Source: Punica granatum
Taxonomy: Eukaryota; Streptophyta; Magnoliopsida; Myrtales; Lythraceae
Length of the DNA: 64,000 nt
NCBI RefSeq assembly: GCF_007655135.1
Contig: NC_045134.1
Location: 15,706,068-15,770,067, forward strand
Direction: 5' to 3'
This document shows positions 10,975-21,680 of this stretch, piece by piece. The first letter of the stretch is position 1; every line of letters starts with the position of its first letter. Under the pieces are notes generated by a model, which saw only the letters and a list, made by a program, of their open reading frames with translations, made no database searches and was not told the DNA's origin. The translations under genes and the position numbers were made by a program.

Positions 10975-11575
10975 AACCCCGCATTTATTGCATCGGGCTT
11001 CGGCCCCGCATCGGGCTCCGGCCTCACATTTACTGCATCGGGCCTCGGCCCCGCATCGGGCTCCGGCCCTGCATCGGGCCTCGGCCTCGCATCGGGCTCC
11101 GGCCCTGCATCGGGCTCCGGCCCCGCATTTATTGCATCGGACCCCGGCCCCACATCGGGCTCCGGCCCTGCATCGGGCTCCGGTCCCGCATTTGCTGCAT
11201 CGGGCCTCGGCCCCGCATCGGGCTCCGGCCCTGCATTTACTGTATCGGGCTTCGGCCCCGCATCGGGCTCCGGCCTCGCATTTACTGCATCGGGCTTCGG
11301 CCCCGCATCGGGCTCCGGCCCCGCATTTACTGCATCGGGGCTTCGGCCTCGCATCGGGCTCCGGCCCCGCATCTATCGCATTGGGCTCCGGCCCCGCATT
11401 TACCGCATTGGGCTTCGGCCCCGCATCGGGATCCAGCCCTGCATCGGGCTCCGGTCCTACGTTTGGGCTTCGGCCCTGCATCGGGCCTCGGTCCTACATT
11501 TACTGCTTTTGGGTTTCGGCCCCGCATTTACTGCTTTCAGGTTTTGACACCTCGCATTTACTGCTTTCAGGCTCA
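10975..11575 (+). repeat. Array of 18-bp hairpin units in A
   Basis: Units of 18 bp such as GCATCGGGCTCCGGCCCC or GCATCGGGCTTCGGCCCC alternate with a 9-bp GCATTTACT piece. Each 18-mer holds GGGC-TTCG-GCCC or GGGC-TCCG-GCCC, a 4-bp stem closed by a UNCG-type tetraloop in sense RNA. Unit lengths are multiples of nine, so several frames stay open for 150-270 codons. These frames are by-products of the repeat and are not called as genes. Confidence 0.85.
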
Positions 11576-13231
11576 TCTGAAATCCAAAATCGACTTGGAT
11601 TCAAATTCATCCAAGCGATACTCCGAGGAGCAAGTCTAATCCTTCAACTGCAAAAGATCACAAGCAACAGCTCCGGCGAACAGAGCATGGCCCTGCCCAC
11701 CCGCAGCGAAAGTCACTAGCACGGTCACATCTCTGACCGGAGAATGATCCCTGCTCACCCTCCACTGTGGCCATCAACCAGCCACTGGGGCAACATGCAC
11801 TCTTCTCTAAACTCTCTTTTACATTTATATGCATTCCCAATCAAGCTCCCAGCATGAACGAACCCTTCACAGGCGCACTAGGACAGCCTCGAAGATGCCC
11901 TGTTGGTTCTGTCGGAATTGTTCGATTCGTCTGTCCTCATGGGATCCGGCTTCTCGAGCCTTCCCTAGGACGGTTGCGCATGCCAACCCGCAATTGGGGA
12001 AAGTACACCTATACGGCTCATAAACACAGTCTGGCTTACTCTAGGGGGGCGATGACTACACTCCCGGAATTGAGTGTCCCCCACGTGCAGCACCCCATGG
12101 GTCCACCTTACATTTCTTACCACATATTCCACCGCATAATCGCCTAATGCATCATTCCCTTTGTCATCCTTCACAGGGACACACCGGTCACGGGCGAAGA
12201 GCGATGCGCGGGTTCACACCTCCTCGAGAACTCCTATCGGGTCTTTCTTCTTATACTTCAGTAGGGAAGGGCCCGACAAGTAGGTACCCCCTATGAAGCC
12301 GACGACGGAAGCATCCGAATGAGCCGCACGCCTTCAGCGCAACCGTCTCAATCGACAAACAAACATGCCTATCGGGTTTGAGAGCACACCTCTTCGGCGT
12401 ACAACTGATGCTGGAGCCACAAGCACGATCGGGGACGATGATTGTACAAGGCGCCCACCTCAGGTCACATTAACAATGAAGATCGGGGCATCGCATTCAT
12501 CATTCACACCGAGACCACCTCGAGCATCATCCGGCCGTCCAAGCGACGTACACTGGGGCATCCCTGGTTAAAGTTCGCCCTGAGGTCGCCATAGTGGGTC
12601 ACTCCAACAAACGACATTGGAATGCTCCTAGTCATTCGCATCAAGAATGGGCATCTTCCATAGCAAGCATCATGACAACCTCGGTCACACACTCCTGGGG
12701 CAATTTTGTTTTCTTTTTAGACAATAGGGGAAAGGACTTATAAAGTTTGCAAGGACAAAAGACGCGAAGTTCGGCTTTTGAGTGCACAAGCATCAGACTT
12801 CTGGGAAAACCAACCCTCACAAAATTGGGCTAGGACTACAAAGTACATCAAGTCTCCATGGGGCGAAGCAAACAAAAGCAGCCTCGATGATGCAAAGTCG
12901 AGGAGTTTCAAACAAATATAAGGGGCACAATACAGACCCCAGCTGCAAGAAAAAAAACAGAGTGAAAAGACATGGGAAAAACCCGCCAACAAAAAAGAGA
13001 AGAGAGAGAGGGAAAAGACGCGGGAAAAACCCGCCAATGAACAAAACAAGGCAACGCCGACGTTTACCAAAAGCACCGGCACCGCCAATTCAAAAGCAGT
13101 CAATAAACCCCGACAAAAAAGGGAAGCAGCAAACACCACTCCTCGACGGAGACAGAAAACAATGCACTCGGAGGTCGAATCATTTGGACCATTCGCCCTT
13201 GCAAACTCGAGAGACAAAAGAATCGAGCCCG

Positions 13232-13261
13232 CTAGGTCGAAAACCCCTCGGGGCGACCTAG
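13232..13261 (+). ncRNA. Conserved stem-loop in the 3' internal region (A)
   Basis: CTAGGTCG pairs perfectly with CGACCTAG, enclosing an inner CCCC-TC-GGGG stem, and is followed by GCAAAAGCTAGGG. The same element is found in B (two clear copies and one partial), E and C in sense orientation. It is probably a cis-acting RNA element of the retrotransposon transcript and not an independent RNA gene. Confidence 0.5.
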
Positions 13262-14239
13262 GCAAAAGCTAGGGTAAAAGAGAGGCACGACTGAAAATCC
13301 CGAGGCGGGTGGTCGTGGTAAAAGGAGAGTTCATCCCCTTTAGGTTGAGAGGTACGGCCCCGAGGCGGGTGACCGTAGCAAAAGGAGAGTAAAATGAGAG
13401 ATAAGCAAAACAGTCACCCTAGGCTCTCGCATACTGCGCGGACCAGGGATCCCCAAGGGAAATGGTTAGGTTGTCTACTCCGACACGATCCCCGATCGGC
13501 TCTCCTACCGAGCTCAACCGTCCAAGGCGGATTCTTCTTCAAGCACAGCGGGCGACCAAGCACGCAATCCAAACAGTTCAAGATAGCCAACACCAACCGA
13601 AGGACGGAAGAGAATGGGGGTACATCTCACGGCAAGCGTGAACTCGTGTATCCTTTCAGTCCTGGGGCAACGTGCTCCCCAAGCTTTCTCTTTTCTCTTT
13701 GTCATTGCACAACTCCAAAATGGGTCACAGCCACCCTTCAATCGGCTACCACAAAGCCAAAATCCTAGACATTTCTTTCCGGGAGTCTAGTTATAACACT
13801 CTGGGAATGACTAGACCAAGGTCTGACCAAATTTGAACAAAATTTCCCCATGCGGGTTACAAATGCAGCCGCCCTATGGCACCTTGATGAGAAGGGTCCT
13901 AAGCTCACAGGCGCGTCGAACAACCGATAGAGCCACTTGGGCACCTTTGAGAACGTCTCGATATGCCCATGCAATGCCAACAGGAGCCCCGGAGGCCTCG
14001 CATCGGGGCCTCTGAAAGCGGGACCCCCATTCACATCACCAAATCAAAACTCTCCACGGGTCGCCCAGGTGACTCGAAACGGAAGAACATGCGTCACAAA
14101 CACTTCCTTTTACCTGTGCTTACAAATCGCTAGTAATCCCATGACTTGATAATGATGTTAGGATCACAGATACCAAGCAGCTAGAACCATGGCAGGCGTT
14201 GATTCCCGGTCTCACGGGGTACGTAGGCGTTCACTTTCA

Positions 14240-15165
14240 TACAGGGCCAAGTCCCGTCATTATCACTGTTCTGTAGGGCCAAGTCCCATCATTACTCTTC
14301 TGTAGGGCCGAGCCTCAATCTTTACTTTTATGTAGGGCCGAGTCCAATCTTTGCTTTTATGCAGGGCCAAGTCCCACCACCACTCTTATGTAGAGCCAAG
14401 TCCCACCATCTTCACTTTCATGTAGGGCCAAGTCCCATCATCATTTTTCTGCAGGGCCGAGCTCCATCTTTACTTTTATGCAGGGCCGAGTCCCGTCTTC
14501 ACTTTCATGCAGGGCCAAGTCCCGTCATCATTTTTCTGCAGGGCCGAGCCCCATCTTTACTTTTATGCAGGGCCGAGTCCCGTCTTCACTTTCATGCAGG
14601 GCCAAGTCCCGTCATCACTTTTCTGCAGGGCCGAGTCCCGTCTTCACTTTTATGCAGGGCCCAGTCCCATCTTTACTTTTATGCAGGGCCGAGTCCCGTC
14701 TTCACTTTCATGCAGGGCCAAGTCCCGTCATCACTTTTCTACAGGGCCGAGTCCCGTCTTCACTTTTATGCAGGGCCAAGTCCCATCATTACTCTTCTGC
14801 AGGGCCGAGCCCCATCTTTACTTTTATGTAGGGCCGAGTCCCATCTTTGCTTTTATGCAGGGCCAAGTCCCACCACCACTCTTATGTAGGGCCAAGCCCC
14901 ACCATCTTCACTTTCATGCAGGGCCAAGTCCCATCATCATTTTTCTGCAGGGCCGAGTCCCGTCATCACTATTCTGCAGGGCCGAGTCCCGTCTTTACTT
15001 TTCTATAGGGCCGAGTCCCATCTTTGCTTTTATGCAGGGCCAAGTCCCATCATTACTTTTATGCAGGGCCAAGTCCCATCATTACTTTTCTGCAGGGCCG
15101 AGTCCCGTCTTCATCCTTTGCAGGGCCGAGTCCTGTCTTTACTTTGCTGCATGGGCCCATAAGCC
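14240..15165 (+). repeat. Pre-PPT tandem array of A, unit about 29 bp
   Basis: About 30 copies of TGCAGGGCCGAGTCCCGTC or its CCAAG variant are followed by a T-rich spacer such as TTCACTTTTA. The core is shared with the C array at 52.74-53.31 kb but the spacer differs. Open frames of 117-361 codons across this stretch are repeat artefacts. Confidence 0.85.
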
Positions 15166-15235
15166 CGTGTTCTTACCTCCCCGCACCACACGGACCCATA
15201 AACCCGTGTCTCTACTTTTCGTAAACTTACAATTT

Positions 15236-15300
15236 ACTGCTTTTCGGACTTCGTGTCCACGGACTTCTCGTCCATTTTACTGCTTTCCGCGGGCTTCGGC
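15236..15300 (+). repeat. Short seed of the E-type repeat in A
   Basis: Two imperfect copies of GGACTTCGTGTCCAC and GGACTTCTCGTCC, followed by TTTACTGCTTTCC and GGGCTTCGGCCC, match the units of the 2.9-kb array in E. Here they are not amplified. Confidence 0.7.
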
Positions 15301-15460
15301 CCTTCACCTACTACTTCACATCCTCCAAATCCCACTCATGCTACTATCTCATGACAGGAGGGGCAAGCTACCACGGAGAACAACGACAGAAGCGGTCGCC
15401 GGGACCAAAAAGGGTGCCTCTCATGATCTTGGGCTACATTCTCTAACCGAGCATGCAACC

Positions 15461-15474
15461 AAAGAGGGGCAAGC
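15461..15474 (+). promoter_or_regulatory. Polypurine tract of element A
   Basis: AAAGAGGGGCAAGC lies directly before the LTR start TGTCAGCACCCC. The identical tract precedes the B LTR (28636-28649) and the E 3' LTR (34238-34225, minus). It primes plus-strand synthesis in LTR elements. Confidence 0.8.
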
Positions 15475-16493
15475 TGTCAGCACCCCATTTTGGCCCACCG
15501 GCATCCCACACGAGGATTTCCGACCGAGGCCCGGGACACTATTCATCTCCCGGCAATCAGAGACAAGTAGGCGAGCATGGGGTCATGAGTAATAGGAGAA
15601 GAGCACGGTCTACTGAGAAAAGCGAGGAAAGCCATCGGAAGAACGAACGAATAAGGAATCCCCGAAACGACGGAGCTGACACTGTGGCACTATTCATCAT
15701 CGAGTCACTAAAGCACCGAAAGGTGCCCAATATGGGATTCCAAAAATCCCTCTCAGTGCTAAAGTGACCAATGACACGTCCGGGCGCATTTCCGGGGCAT
15801 CCTGCTTAACCTGGGACACCCCGATCCCCCACGGACGCCTTTTCTGACAGAGCTCCCGGGGTTCGCCCCACTGACAAGCAAACGGCCCCTCAAAACGGGC
15901 TTACAGGCATCCAGGGACCACCAGGGCCGGGGAACAAGCTTCAGACAACCTTCCGGAACTCGACTCGGTCTCCCGAGCTACGTTTCAGTGGGCACGAACG
16001 TCTCCCGGCGAACCTTCGGGGCATTTCCACGGAAAACAGAGATCGCAACGATTTCCGGGCACCTCACAACAATCCCCGAGCACCTCAAGACATTCAGGGC
16101 ACACTGAGAAAACCCCGGTCAAAGTCCCTAGGTCTTCCCGGGCCAACGGTCTCCGACCGAGGACGACGAGCCAACACTCACTCACGGGGCAAAAGGATCG
16201 CCAAAACGAATGCAGGCATGCACAAAGAACAAACGGGGATCGAGGGACGCTAAACTCCACTCCGAACGTCCGAACAGGGCAAAACCGACTCCCGTGGCGC
16301 CGAGTCGCCCGAACGTCCGTCCACACGACGCATGGCGATATTGGGCTCGTTCAAATTCTCGTAGTTCAAGCATTCCAAATCTTCAAATTAATTGGACATC
16401 GGAGGTCGAATGCAAGCTCAATCGGGTTTCAAGCATTTTCCGGCTTTTCTCTCAATCGAACGGGACCCACAGCTCAGCCAAGCCAAGCCACCA

Positions 16494-16541
16494 AGCCGCG
16501 GCTCGACCCCAAGCCATGGCTCAAACCCTCAAGCCGCGGCT
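16494..16541 (+). repeat. Palindromic AGCC repeats in U3 of the A LTR
   Basis: AGCCGCGGCT occurs at 16494-16503 and 16532-16541, with AGCCATGGCT between them. The B LTR has the same motif near 48.68-48.72 kb, and E has AGCCATGGCT next to a (GCTCG)n run (near 33.2 and 47.09 kb). All lie about 250-300 bp upstream of the TATA box. Confidence 0.6.
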
Positions 16542-16796
16542 CAGCCGCAATAAACCACGGCTTGCCCCTATGGCCGGCGGCTCAAGCTCCCCCCCACCAC
16601 AAAATTCAAATCTTCTTACACCTCTTACACATCCATCACTTCCTCTTACACATCCATCACACCTATCACCCTCCTTTGCCTTCCCCTACACTCAACATGA
16701 CATTTTCCCCTCATCAATGCCCCTCTAATTTCGGCAGCCCACTAATCCCCCCCCTAACTGCACTTAGCTTCTCTTAATCGGGCCATTAGCCTAGCC

Positions 16797-16803
16797 TATA
16801 AAG
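16797..16803 (+). promoter_or_regulatory. TATA box of the A LTR
   Basis: TATAAAG is followed by CCCCTTTCACCATT and then a CT-rich stretch typical of plant transcription starts. The position is conserved between LTRs; the B copy at about 48.97 kb is degraded to TTACAAA. Confidence 0.55.
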
Positions 16804-17565
16804 CCCCTTTCACCATTAGGCCTAATCACTTCTTGATTCTCACTCTCTCTCAAGCCAATCTCTCTCCAAAAACCTCTCAAGCTCTAGCCCTCTCCCTCAC
16901 TTTCGTTCAGCCCGTGCCAAGGCCGAAACCTGCTAAAATCGTCGGAAAACCACTCGGTATTCCGGTAACCGCCCGACTCGACTTAAGCCAAAAATCATCA
17001 AACTTTCTAGCCTACATATTTCCCACCCCCTAAGTCCATTTCCGGGTTTAGATTTTCGATTTGAGGCCTCTAACACCCCGTTCCAGCCGTGAGAACTTTC
17101 GGGTCCCGAGACTTCCATAGCCGCGCACACCGAGCAAGCCACGTGCCATTTCTTTCCACGACTTCGGCGAGTCGTGCCATCACGTTCAAAGGGTCCCTCA
17201 CAACCCTCACTCTCCCCCGTGAAGAGGTGGTCACGGTCCGAGGGCCGATCAACCGTGCACAACCGCCATTCACCCGTTTCTCTCAAACCGGGTTTTCCCC
17301 ATTTTTACCGAGTTTTCTCTCACATTTTATGGTTTGTTCAGGCCTTGGCACGCTCGGGTCTGCCCGTGCTCGTGTAGATCCGCCTCTTAGGAGTCCAACG
17401 AACCCGACCTCGCACCGTGCCGTGACCGGAGCAAGCGTGCCGGCTTGTTTTTCCCCGATTGGCCGCGGCTGTCTTCTACCCGGGTCACCCATCCGCGACT
17501 TCAAGCCGAGTCTTGCGACTCCCACGGCCACCTCCCCGACTCTTTTCCTCGTATATCGGAGCTAG

Positions 17566-17567
17566 GT
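17566..17567 (+). promoter_or_regulatory. Candidate 5' splice site in the A LTR
   Basis: GGAGCTAG is followed by GTGACG. It aligns with CTAG/GTAATG in B, CTAG/GTAACA in E and CTAG/GTAAAA in D. The sequence upstream is GC- and C-rich and the sequence downstream becomes more AT-rich, as expected at an exon-intron edge. Confidence 0.4.
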
Positions 17568-20500
17568 GACGTCCCTCTACAACTTAGAAGAGCTAGGATC
17601 TTCGATGTTTGTTCGTATGAAATGTTAATGTGACTTAGGGTACCCGAACGCATGAAAGACGTCGTTTTCTTTTCGGATCTTCGCTTCCATGCAATCCCAT
17701 GCAACGTTACGATGTTTCATCCTTTTGCTACGTCCATATGTTATAAAATGCGTATGCCATGACGGGGAAGGGTCATGGTCGGAGCGGGAGAGATCTCCAC
17801 GTTGAGGAGGAGCCACGAAGGCCCAAGGATGACACCCATTGGAGGGTGCCGTGAGCCTTCCTAGCTCATCCTAGGACACGAGGCTCTCTCTCCTTCTTCG
17901 AATGTGTTCAATCCCCCACGTTTCAGTTTTTTTTATCACGATATAACATGCATGCATGACGTGAAACGATCCGAATCCGTGAGGATGAGACCGCCATAGA
18001 CTCGAGGGAGCCCTTGAGCCTCTCGGCCGAACCTCACAAAGGGGAGCCTTGAGCCTCTTCGGTTCCCTAAGGTCCATGGCCCTCTCATCCTTCCCGATTT
18101 GACAATTTCTACGGTCGTAATGTCCCCCATGACGATTGAAATGTGATTGCATGACGGGAAAGTTCGGAATCTAGGGAAAAGAGGCCTTAGAGGGCTCGGC
18201 GGTGCCAAAGAGCTCACGGCCACTCCTTTTGTGATGGGGCCGAGGGATCCTTGACTCATCCGAGACCTAGGGGCTCATTATACCATGAGACCGGGCGTCT
18301 CCCGTGATTGATTTTTGAATCTACCTCTAAACGAGTCCATCTCATTTGTTTAGTTCCTTTAATATATCATCCGTGATGGTGTTATGTGATCATTTGCGCA
18401 ATGAAAAGCCATGTCAACATTGATATAATAAGAGGTGTTAATCTTGTGTGAACGTGCGTGTTGCATGCAAAGGGATGGTCAAAAGCTGATACGAAAATCC
18501 ATCAACACTCGTAGCGGGTCGATGGCATTCGGCCGACTATCCCTAGGGGATGGCCGAAAGCTCCGAGACCCCCTTTAAGTGAGGATCGGTCTCTATTATC
18601 ATCTTAGATTCGTCCTTTGGAATTATTTGTGGCTATGTTCCACTTTAATTGATGGGTGAATATAAAGTAAGTGTTAGACATGTTAGGCCTGGATAATCAT
18701 CTATTGAAGTTGTAATCACGAAATGGAACAATGAGGAACATCGAAGAATCTCACAAACGGAATAAACGGGACGTGTCAGTCGGCTAATCAAATCACTCGG
18801 ACTAAATAATTGGACAAATTGATCATTAATTCGTAAGCGCATCGATGGTTCATGGAATGGTGGAAATGCCTTTTTCGTTAAAAATTCATAATTTCAAAAT
18901 ACCGAGTCGTATAACACGAATAGAATTGATGTCTAGGAAGTACTCACGTGTCATGACTCGAGTCCGGGCCCAATTTGAGGCGGCCCGAGTCGGGGCACGA
19001 GAGTCCTTCTTAGACTCCTTCGTGTGACATGATCTCCAATTTATACACGAACATCGCAATTTTATCATCCAAGGGCATGACCGTCATTCCTTGATTCACC
19101 GATACCCTAGGCACTAGGAAGTCGGAAACGCCTCGATCTATGGACGGAAAAGGGCTACCCGTTCGGGTACGAGTTTCATTCGCATGGCCCATTCCGTCCA
19201 CTTTCGGTGTTTCTATCTTCCTATCGTAGATTCGGTGGGGAGCATTTTATTTCAGTTACAAAATACAAAAAAACCGGACTAATCATACATCCGGCCTAAT
19301 CAAACACTAGATAATGGATAGGCGGAATGATAGATTCCAATCTAGAGTCAAAACACGAGTTTGGCTAATTCAGTGAAACCGCAGTGACACTCAACAGAAT
19401 AAGAGTCTTAAAACAAACACACGTATGTAATTGGCTTAGAACCCCATTCTAATCCACCATCTATGTTTGTCTAGGCTAGATACATTGTTTGCTAATCAAC
19501 CCCGGCTAATAACTGATTAAATCACGTACACTTGACTTAATACACCACTTGTCTATATTCACTGATAGTTGTCAGTTATTGTCTGTATCATGTCAGTTTT
19601 ATCTGTTTTCTTCTGTTTTACCCTTGCCTATGATGATTTATTGCGGTTCGGGCCCGAACCCATAGGTTACGTGTTGCACGGGGTCCAACACCCCAAATCA
19701 CCGAACACGAGGCCCAACGCCTCTCAATTCACCGAGCGCGTGCAACCCGAGTGCGGAATGGGATCTAGCCTCGAGTCACCATCACACTCCAAATATGGCC
19801 TATGTGGAAGGCGATTTGGGTTGGATGTGTGAAACGTGTTTAGATATCACCCGGGAGCTCGATCGGTCCAGTGGTTACAATGGGAACTAATCGGTTCTCC
19901 TGCAAACCATTGGTTCAATCGGACCCGACCCCCGGCTCCTTGAAGCCCGCGTTGCCTTAATTTGTTTATCGGTTATTCAAAACATACGGTGAGCCGGAGG
20001 GGAATATTGGCCCAATGCAAACCGATCGGGATCCATTTATTTCATTTAGTTGTATTCTGTAATTATTCGAATGCACATTGTGAGGATCTTATTTGTGTAT
20101 TTATTCATATACTTGTAAGGATCCTGATCGATGAGCAAGAGGTCCGAGTGTTGAGTCGGTTAAGTCGGTCTATCGTCACCAAGGGACGAGTAAGCTCGAA
20201 TAATCATGGTCTCGGTTCGCGCAGGGAATCGACCATTACGGTCCGAAGAACTGTAACGCTAAGATAGCGAACCAATTCCTTGACTCTCAAGCCTACTCAT
20301 CCTTCGGATCCTCGGCCCAACTCAATCGATTCATTGATTTTACGGTGTCAAAACGGGCGAGTCAAGCGCAACTCTAAATCACGCGGTAAATAAACAAAAT
20401 GGCAAGCCTAGCAAGCTAGAGTACCAAAAGGGCGTGCGGGATATAGGCCCGCACGTAATAGAACCCCCGAATTCGGAATTTCCGGTTCCGTACGACCATT

Positions 20501-20700
20501 GCCTTAGAATTTAGGTGTACCCCGTACCCCTAGACCCGGGTAACTTGCCGGTCCTCGACCCTCGGGTCGTAAAATGGCAAGTGGCGACTCCTTCTCACGT
20601 GCGTCCGTCGCGCGTCCCCGGGAAGGTGGACACTCCCAAGCCGCGTTTGCTTAGGCATCGCGCATGCGTGCCCCGACGAGATGAAATTCGGGTGCGCACA

Positions 20701-21680
20701 CCCCCGATCAGCGAGGCACAACAGATCCAACTGTTCCACTCCACGCTGAGAGGAGTGTACTATTCACACCTGTTGGCGCACACTTCGTCGTTCTCCGACC
20801 TCATCGAGGCCGGGAAAAACCTGGATTTGGGGATCAAGCTCGGAAGAATGGAGGACCCCACCAACAAAGGAGAGGAGTCGTCAAAGAAGGCTCCCGCGGC
20901 GCCGTCATCTTCCAGCGGGAGGAGAGCGAAAGAGGTCTCGGTCAACGCCGTCAACACGGCGCGTCAGGCGCCACAACAATATTCGGTGAATCTCACAACC
21001 GCACCGACCACCGTTCCTACCTACTTTCCCCCGCCTCCGCAGCACCAACTTCAGTCGATCTACTATTCGGCCCCACCGGTCCCACCGCCGACGACCTCAC
21101 AGTCATATGACCACTTTACGCCCGCCCCCGCTCAACCCTCTCAACCCAGGCCCCCGGTGTCGAGAACTCCTCCACCGGCGCAACAGAACCCCGCTTCGCA
21201 GGGTCAATAGGCCGGCGGTGCACCGAGCCGACCCCGCAAACAATACTCGCCGCTGCCTGCTCCTCTCTCTCACATATATCGGCAACTCTTGGCAGGAGAT
21301 CAGAGTCAACCGATATCCCCGGGTCCGAACTTCGACCCGTCCGTCCAGGACCAATCCAAACGTTGCGAGTATCATCAGGGCGCACCGGGGCACACTCTCG
21401 ACAATTGTTGGAGGCTGAGGGATGAAATTCAGAGGAGGATCGACAGCAACTGACTCACTTTCAACGCCGTCAGACCTCTAAATGTGCAGGCCAACCCCCT
21501 CCCAGACCATAGGCCGAACCCGGGATCATCCATCAACATGATCTCTGTATGCGTCTCGGAGAGGGACGAAGAAGCGCAGGAGAACCTCCCTCCCTTTGTA
21601 ATCAATTACACTTCCGAGGAACTCACGGTTGGGTTCACGGGACACGTGGCCTCATTGGCCCCATTCGTCGTTGACGTCCC
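20701..21680 (+). pseudogene. gag: Gag C-terminal part with zinc knuckle (element B), broken
   Basis: The frame enters from the A LTR; genuine gag starts at 20701 with PPISEAQQIQLFHSTLRG, the end of the capsid-like domain. Then come SSFSDLIEAGKNLDLGIKLG, a Ser/Pro/Gln-rich linker, and a derived zinc knuckle CEYHQGAPGHTLDNC (first Cys codon at 21364). Two in-frame stops interrupt it: TAG at 21208-21210 and TGA at 21451-21453. The family pattern continues in the same frame after both. Both look like C-to-T changes (CAG to TAG, CGA to TGA). A one-base loss near 21677-21681 shifts the frame before the protease. The N-terminal half of this gag must lie on the far side of A, outside the window. Confidence 0.85.

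Larger units (their letters stand above)
9297..15474 (+). mobile_element. Internal region of non-autonomous element A (5' end cut by D)
   Basis: This 6.2-kb region is collinear, in inverted orientation, with the internal region of E (about 34.2-42.98 kb). It starts inside the leader just after the primer-binding site, which was displaced by D, and ends at a polypurine tract and LTR start. In order it has the leader block (9467-9555), a unique stretch (9.6-10.95 kb), an array of hairpin units (10975-11575), a unique stretch (11.6-13.2 kb), a conserved stem-loop (13232-13261), a pre-PPT array (14240-15165), a short seed of the E-type array (15236-15300), and the PPT. No gag, protease, RT or integrase motif is visible in any frame, so I class it as a LARD-like non-autonomous element. 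Confidence 0.8.
15475..20700 (+). mobile_element. 3' LTR of element A (5.2 kb)
   Basis: It starts TGTCAGCACCCC directly after the polypurine tract and ends GGGTGCGCACA at 20700, where B gag sequence begins. It is collinear with the B LTR (28650-29123 plus 48133-52647) and, inverted, with both E LTRs. Regulatory-looking sites are a TATA box at 16797-16803, AGCC-palindrome repeats in U3 (16494-16541) and a donor-like CTAG/GTGACG at 17565/17566. A reading frame from 20515 runs across the LTR end into gag; this is a chance fusion. The 5' LTR of A would lie beyond D, outside the window. Confidence 0.85.

Noticed and set aside
12738..13265. Hydrophobic minus-strand frame in A with counterparts in E (38939-39376) and C (54365-54948)
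   Set aside because: Antisense to the element. Its hydrophobicity comes from A/T-rich runs and the GGGAAAAACCCGCC palindromes, and length and frame are not kept among copies.
14359..15592. Open frames up to 361 codons with RAESRLHFHAGPSP repeats
   Set aside because: Frame artefacts of the 29-bp array in A.
15475..20700. Solo LTR interpretation of the A LTR
   Set aside because: A PPT and a collinear internal region lie directly upstream. Still, recombination creating a tandem LTR-internal-LTR arrangement with B is not fully excluded.
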